Assembly (NCBI GenBank): GCA_030248215.1
Contig: JASANG010002391.1
Location: forward strand, 62,001-126,000
DNA length: 64,000 bases
Reading direction: 5' to 3'
Source of the DNA: Enoplolaimus lenunculus
Taxonomy: Eukaryota > Nematoda > Enoplea > Enoplida > Thoracostomopsidae
Shown here: in pieces, positions 61,301 through 64,000 of the stretch
How the letters are laid out: every line of letters starts with the position of its first letter
Position numbering within the stretch: the first letter of the stretch is position 1
Made by a program: the position numbers and the translations under genes
Notes under the pieces: generated by a model
Database searches by the model: none
The model's input: the letters and a program-made list of their open reading frames with translations, nothing else
What the model was told of the DNA's origin: nothing

Positions 61301-63391
61301 TTTTTTTGCGATAAAACCTTACAATTTTCCTGTTAGAAAATTTTTGGTCACAAAATGATAAGGTCAGTACTTACAATTTTTCTCCTGCGAAAATGTTTGG
61401 TGATAGCGTTTCATACAAGCCCAATTAAATCAAGTAACACTGTAACAATTGGGAACCATAAACCTGAAACCAAGACCTATGGTGCTTTCACGTTAACCAG
61501 TTTATTGTGCTTTGCAATCATATTCCTTGATAGCCCGTATAAACCAAATGTTTGTTGCCATTCCAGGTTAACTTATTCTGTGAACAGAGTTTGCTTTGCC
61601 TTCGCAAAGATTACTCACCTTTGTAAATTGAACACTGGATTCAACCTTTGAAATCAAATGTTCGGAACAATTGCCTGCACGCAAACTGTCGACGGTGTCA
61701 CACCGGGGCGAGCCGTATCCCTGAAATTAGTAATAAATGTGAAACATGTAACTAATAAATGCATTAAATTAAAGTTTATATACAAAAATGAAAAAATAAT
61801 TCATTGAAGTATAAATAACAACAAAATGTCCAAAAATAATACATTCAAGTATGAATAAAATCAAAAATAATACATTCAAGTGTGAATAAATAAAATCAAA
61901 AATAATGCAATAAAGTATAAACAAATAAAATCAAAATAATGCATTAAAGTATAAAATAAACAAAATCAACAATAATGCATTAAAATAAAAATAAATAAAA
62001 TAAAAAACGATACATTAAAGTATAAATTTATAAAATCAAAAATAATGCATTAAATTAACCCTAACAATAAGCGATTGAAATAGCGTCCCTAATTGTTTTT
62101 TGTAAATGTTTGTACACTCTTACAATATTTGCGGCATTTTTATTCCTTCCTTGTAAACGTAAGCATAAATTAAGAATTATACTTACAATTGAAGTGCAAA
62201 ATCCACATCCTGCATCGATTCTTGCGCATTCATTGCACGTTTTATGCTGCTGACATATATCAGATGCTTAAAATACAAAAAAAATTGCAAAACGATAAAA
62301 TAAAAAAATACAATATAGAACATTAATCAAAACATCATAGTACCGAAATATACCAAATTCACTGCAGTGAAGTCAATATTAATGGACAATACAACAAGAC
62401 AGCCATATCTGAACTTTGGCTCATGTATAGAACAGGGCCGGAACAGTAGTATAAGCATATTCCTGAGCTTAAGCCTAAGCCAAAAGCCTAAGCGCATGGA
62501 TGAGCCTATTTCTAAGCCTAAGTCTAAGCCTAAGCAAAAAATTAGTCTAAAGATTAAACTGACTCTATTACCGCCACTCCGGAAAACGATCCGGCCCTGT
62601 TCTATACATGGGCCTAAACTTTAATACGCAAAGCGTGACACCAGAGAAAACGTGCGGTATAAGGGTAGCTGGAATCAGGATAGTTCGTCGTCCGACAATT
62701 CATCGACCGACAATTTGTAATGCGAAATCTCATCGACTCGACAATTTTTTCAAATCATGACTATGCTTATATTTGCCGTCCAGTGGCGTACGTTGTCGTC
62801 CGACACCGATTGTCAACTTGCGTCTCCGGATCAAAATTTGAATTTTCAAAAATTCCACTTTTTTTCGGTGTCAAAGGCCCGTCCTTGGAACCAAAAAAGT
62901 TTATGTTCAAAAAATTTCACAATTTATTAATTATTCCCCTGCAGTTGGTCGAACTGAGTCGAATGGTGTTAAGTTTATCAGCATTCAATTCAAATCGCCA
63001 GCAGAACGATATGAGAAGCTTAAATATGCAAAAATCTTCAAAATTCAACAATTTTCGCCTGACGGGTATTCAACTGGAAAAAAAGCCGAATTAAGCTCAG
63101 GGCTTAGGTTTAGTAGGACACAGTCGAGAGATGCAAATTGTCTGGCGACGAATTGTCGTAGAATTTGGCGATTTATTGGTGATAAAATATTATATAAAAT
63201 CCAGAAAATACAGCGCACAAAATTCAATATTGTCCGAGTAAAAATAAAATAACTTTTAAAACAAGCGCAGGGGTTTAAGCCACATAGGGTCATCTGTAAG
63301 TTTAACTGTATTTCAACTAAACTGGCAACTAAAACCTACCGTAGCACTGTACCAGGATTGGAATCATTAATGAAATCCAGCGTACATTCAT
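52359..63391 (-). CDS. Integrin-beta-like protein lacking the beta-I domain, with C-terminal hydrophobic anchor
   Basis: Eleven exons join in frame: 63340-63391, 62187-62266, 61619-61720, 60767-60851, 60218-60341, 59781-59979, 56394-56536, 55699-55771, 54642-54708, 53144-53244, 52359-52499. The product has 388 residues. Residues 1-18 are a signal peptide. Residues 19-78 are a PSI domain (TCNECARIDAGCGFC, SPRCDTV). Residues 79-214 are the integrin hybrid domain: REVTRVAPQNIEIKAKPG, ESFTLEYKHVAQ, then directly WNLRISVNCGNG. Residues 215-342 are three I-EGF modules (LVCGECRCNAGFAGEHCEC, GKCVCGRCKC, ACKCGECICEPGFTGDDC). In ordinary integrin beta chains a beta-I domain of about 240 residues lies between the hybrid halves. 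Here a single exon (60218-60341) bridges that point. I-EGF4, the beta-tail and NPxY motifs are absent. Residues 343-388 have an acidic stretch and a hydrophobic segment, suggesting a GPI signal or short-tailed anchor. The last exon rests on phase and a good acceptor. Confidence 0.85.
53897..54145. mobile_element. Family A MITE, copy A3
   Basis: The ends 'tatgtacagatcaggggcgg' and 'ccgcccctgttcttcaca' flank two 'gcttaggcttagg' blocks, the second an uninterrupted run of about eight hexamers. It lies in intron 9 of the integrin-like gene. Confidence 0.82.
54372..54606. repeat. 39-bp minisatellite, 6 copies
   Basis: Each unit contains 'gcttttgctaaaaacctgcc' followed by 'ggaaccggatacgggaccg'. Copies are nearly identical. 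In one plus-strand frame the unit reads AFAKNLPEPDTGP, but the array lies in intron 9 of the minus-strand integrin-like gene, 36 bp beyond the donor of exon 9, so it is not treated as coding. Confidence 0.88.
55144..55275 (-). mobile_element. Family D remnant, copy D3
   Basis: It shares 'taccatcaccactcagctat' and 'gcttgacgctcgaa' with D1 and D2, but the B-box half and both termini are lost. It lies in intron 8 of the integrin-like gene. Confidence 0.55.
56205..56313. mobile_element. Family A' remnant with TTAGGC array
   Basis: Hexamer runs 'ggcataggcttaggcttg' lead to 'acggccctaaaagcaatatt' and 'ggcc', the family right end. It lies about 80 bp beyond the donor of exon 7 of the integrin-like gene. 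Confidence 0.6.
56651..58315. repeat. 29-bp satellite array, about 57 copies
   Basis: The unit is 'tttaagcgaaaaattttcag' plus 'tttactatc'. Two main variants, 'cgaaaaatt' and 'cgaaacatt', alternate in blocks. A third, 'tttgaacgaaaa', recurs at a few points, which suggests higher-order duplication. Three short disturbed zones lie near 56935-57020, 57262-57300 and 57445-57475. The whole array sits in intron 6 of the integrin-like gene. Confidence 0.95.
58667..58988. mobile_element. Family A MITE, copy A4 (reverse orientation, longest)
   Basis: It runs from 'ggccaatgtaaagaacag' to 'cccctgatctttacatgggc'. The interior has four blocks of 'cctaagcctaagc', each separated by 'aatgagcatatttct', so the copy grew by module duplication. 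It lies in intron 6 of the integrin-like gene. Confidence 0.85.
59297..59754. mobile_element. Family F MITE, copy F3
   Basis: It runs from 'ccagggttctagattttgcc' to 'ttccgatggaaccctg', with many 'cggaatcggaatcgg' repeats and 'aagtcaaattttgccgga' twice at the right. It lies in intron 6 of the integrin-like gene and stops about 27 bp short of exon 6 (its intron-proximal edge is 59781). Confidence 0.7.
60399..60627. mobile_element. Family B hairpin MITE, copy B8
   Basis: The ends 'cactgcaaaaaatggtgag' and 'caccattttttacagtg' are flanked by TA. Arms 'ctacacggtac' and 'gtaccgtagag' are imperfectly mirrored. It fills much of intron 4 of the integrin-like gene, the intron just before the exon that bridges the hybrid halves. 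Confidence 0.82.
61046..61350. repeat. Repeat J (copy 3) abutting repeat K (copy 2)
   Basis: 'tttcaggaggggcatac' and 'tcacttgcaagcaatg' match the J copy at 1043-1176. From 61168, 'agcggatccagaggcggg' and successive 'ttacaattttcct' segments match K. Both are in intron 3 of the integrin-like gene. Confidence 0.5.
61795..62055. repeat. AT-rich tandem repeat (unit about 35 bp)
   Basis: Imperfect copies of 'aataatgcattaaagtataa' plus 'ataaataaaatcaaa' repeat about seven times. It lies in intron 2 of the integrin-like gene. Confidence 0.75.
62418..62614. mobile_element. Family A MITE, copy A6 (GGGCCGG subtype)
   Basis: The ends 'ggctcatgtatagaacaggg' and 'ccctgttctatacatgggcc' are inverse. It is the reverse-oriented partner of A5 and has the same module order. 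It lies in intron 1 of the integrin-like gene. Confidence 0.83.
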
Positions 63392-64000
63392 AATATTTGT
63401 TTACTGTTTTTAACACATTTATTGTTTTATAATTAATAAACGAATACCCCAATTGTTTTCGGCAGTCTAAAGAAAATGAAAAGTAAATAGAAATTGGAAT
63501 AATGCAAATTTTAAAGTAAATATCATCGGAAACAACCGTGGTACGCATAAAATGTAAGTATTTCTGAGTTTATTCAGAAACAAGTTTTCAGCGACAAAAT
63601 TGAAAAGTTTTTCGGCAATATTTAAGACAGTTTTTTCAAAAAATAACAGAGATACGTTTATTTATTTCCTTTGTACCTGCAATGATTTTCTTACATTAAT
63701 AATTTTGTTATATTAATTTTTCGTAATATTAATTATATCATTATATTAATAATTTCTTATATTAATTTTTCGTAATCTAAATATTAAAGCTGGAACGCCC
63801 CATGTATGTATTTTGGGCAGCGTTCCAGCAGATTTGTATATCCACATGTAAATTAGTTTCTTGAAAAATTCTGAAGATATAAGATTGTTGTTTACATTTT
63901 TGTGTTGTTATTCTATAAGACGAAGCCTGTTTGCTTTATGTGCATATTTTAACATGTATGTTCTTTTTATTCAATCAAGTTTCAAGGCTTAAGTACAGAC
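63392..64000. other. Upstream flank of the integrin-like gene
   Basis: AT-rich DNA with 'ttatattaatttttcgtaat' repeats near 63700-63780 and a short palindrome 'gctggaacgcccc..gcgttccagc' at 63789-63831, which recurs loosely near 41145-41190. The promoter of the integrin-like gene should lie here; I see no distinct motif. Confidence 0.5.

Overview
The window is animal nuclear DNA: AT-rich, rich in introns, and packed with short non-autonomous DNA transposons. I read five protein-coding genes. All five assemble into complete, in-frame models using GT..AG introns. A nematode is the best guess, perhaps an early-branching one. The ribosomal protein L18 has nematode-like wording ([22 protein letters not shown]). 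Many repeats also carry runs of TTAGGC, the usual nematode telomere hexamer. This assignment is an inference; no rRNA or mitochondrial marker is present.

Layout, left to right. RPL18 (3569-4135, +) is intronless. A 14-exon UBE3C-type HECT ubiquitin ligase (17588 to 7026, -) reads from an IQ motif to the terminal FELS. A three-exon gene (24224 to 19684, -) joins a cytoplasmic N-terminus and one membrane span to a double rhodanese fold whose catalytic cysteine is absent. TBL3/UTP13 (30077-36322, +, 10 exons) is a WD40 protein of the small-subunit processome. RNASEH2A (38434-43860, +, 7 exons) is the catalytic subunit of RNase H2. The last gene (63391 to 52359, -, 11 exons) is the most unusual. 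It encodes a 388-residue integrin-beta-like protein with signal peptide, PSI domain, hybrid domain and three I-EGF modules. It has no beta-I (ligand-binding) domain, no beta-tail domain and no NPxY tail, and it ends in a hydrophobic anchor.

The genes do not form one pathway. RPL18 and TBL3 belong to ribosome production, RNASEH2A to genome maintenance and UBE3C to protein turnover. The other two are probable surface or secretory-pathway proteins.

Intergenic DNA and introns hold at least nine families of short inverted-repeat elements, called A to I here. Family A has TTAGGC-rich interiors. Family B forms near-perfect hairpins, five of them clustered at 50.3-52.3 kb. Family D has piggyBac-like TTAA ends and an internal tRNA-like Pol III promoter. 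Several minisatellites (63, 29 and 39 bp units) appear to have grown out of element ends inside introns. No rRNA, CRISPR, or recognisable transposase or reverse transcriptase gene was seen.
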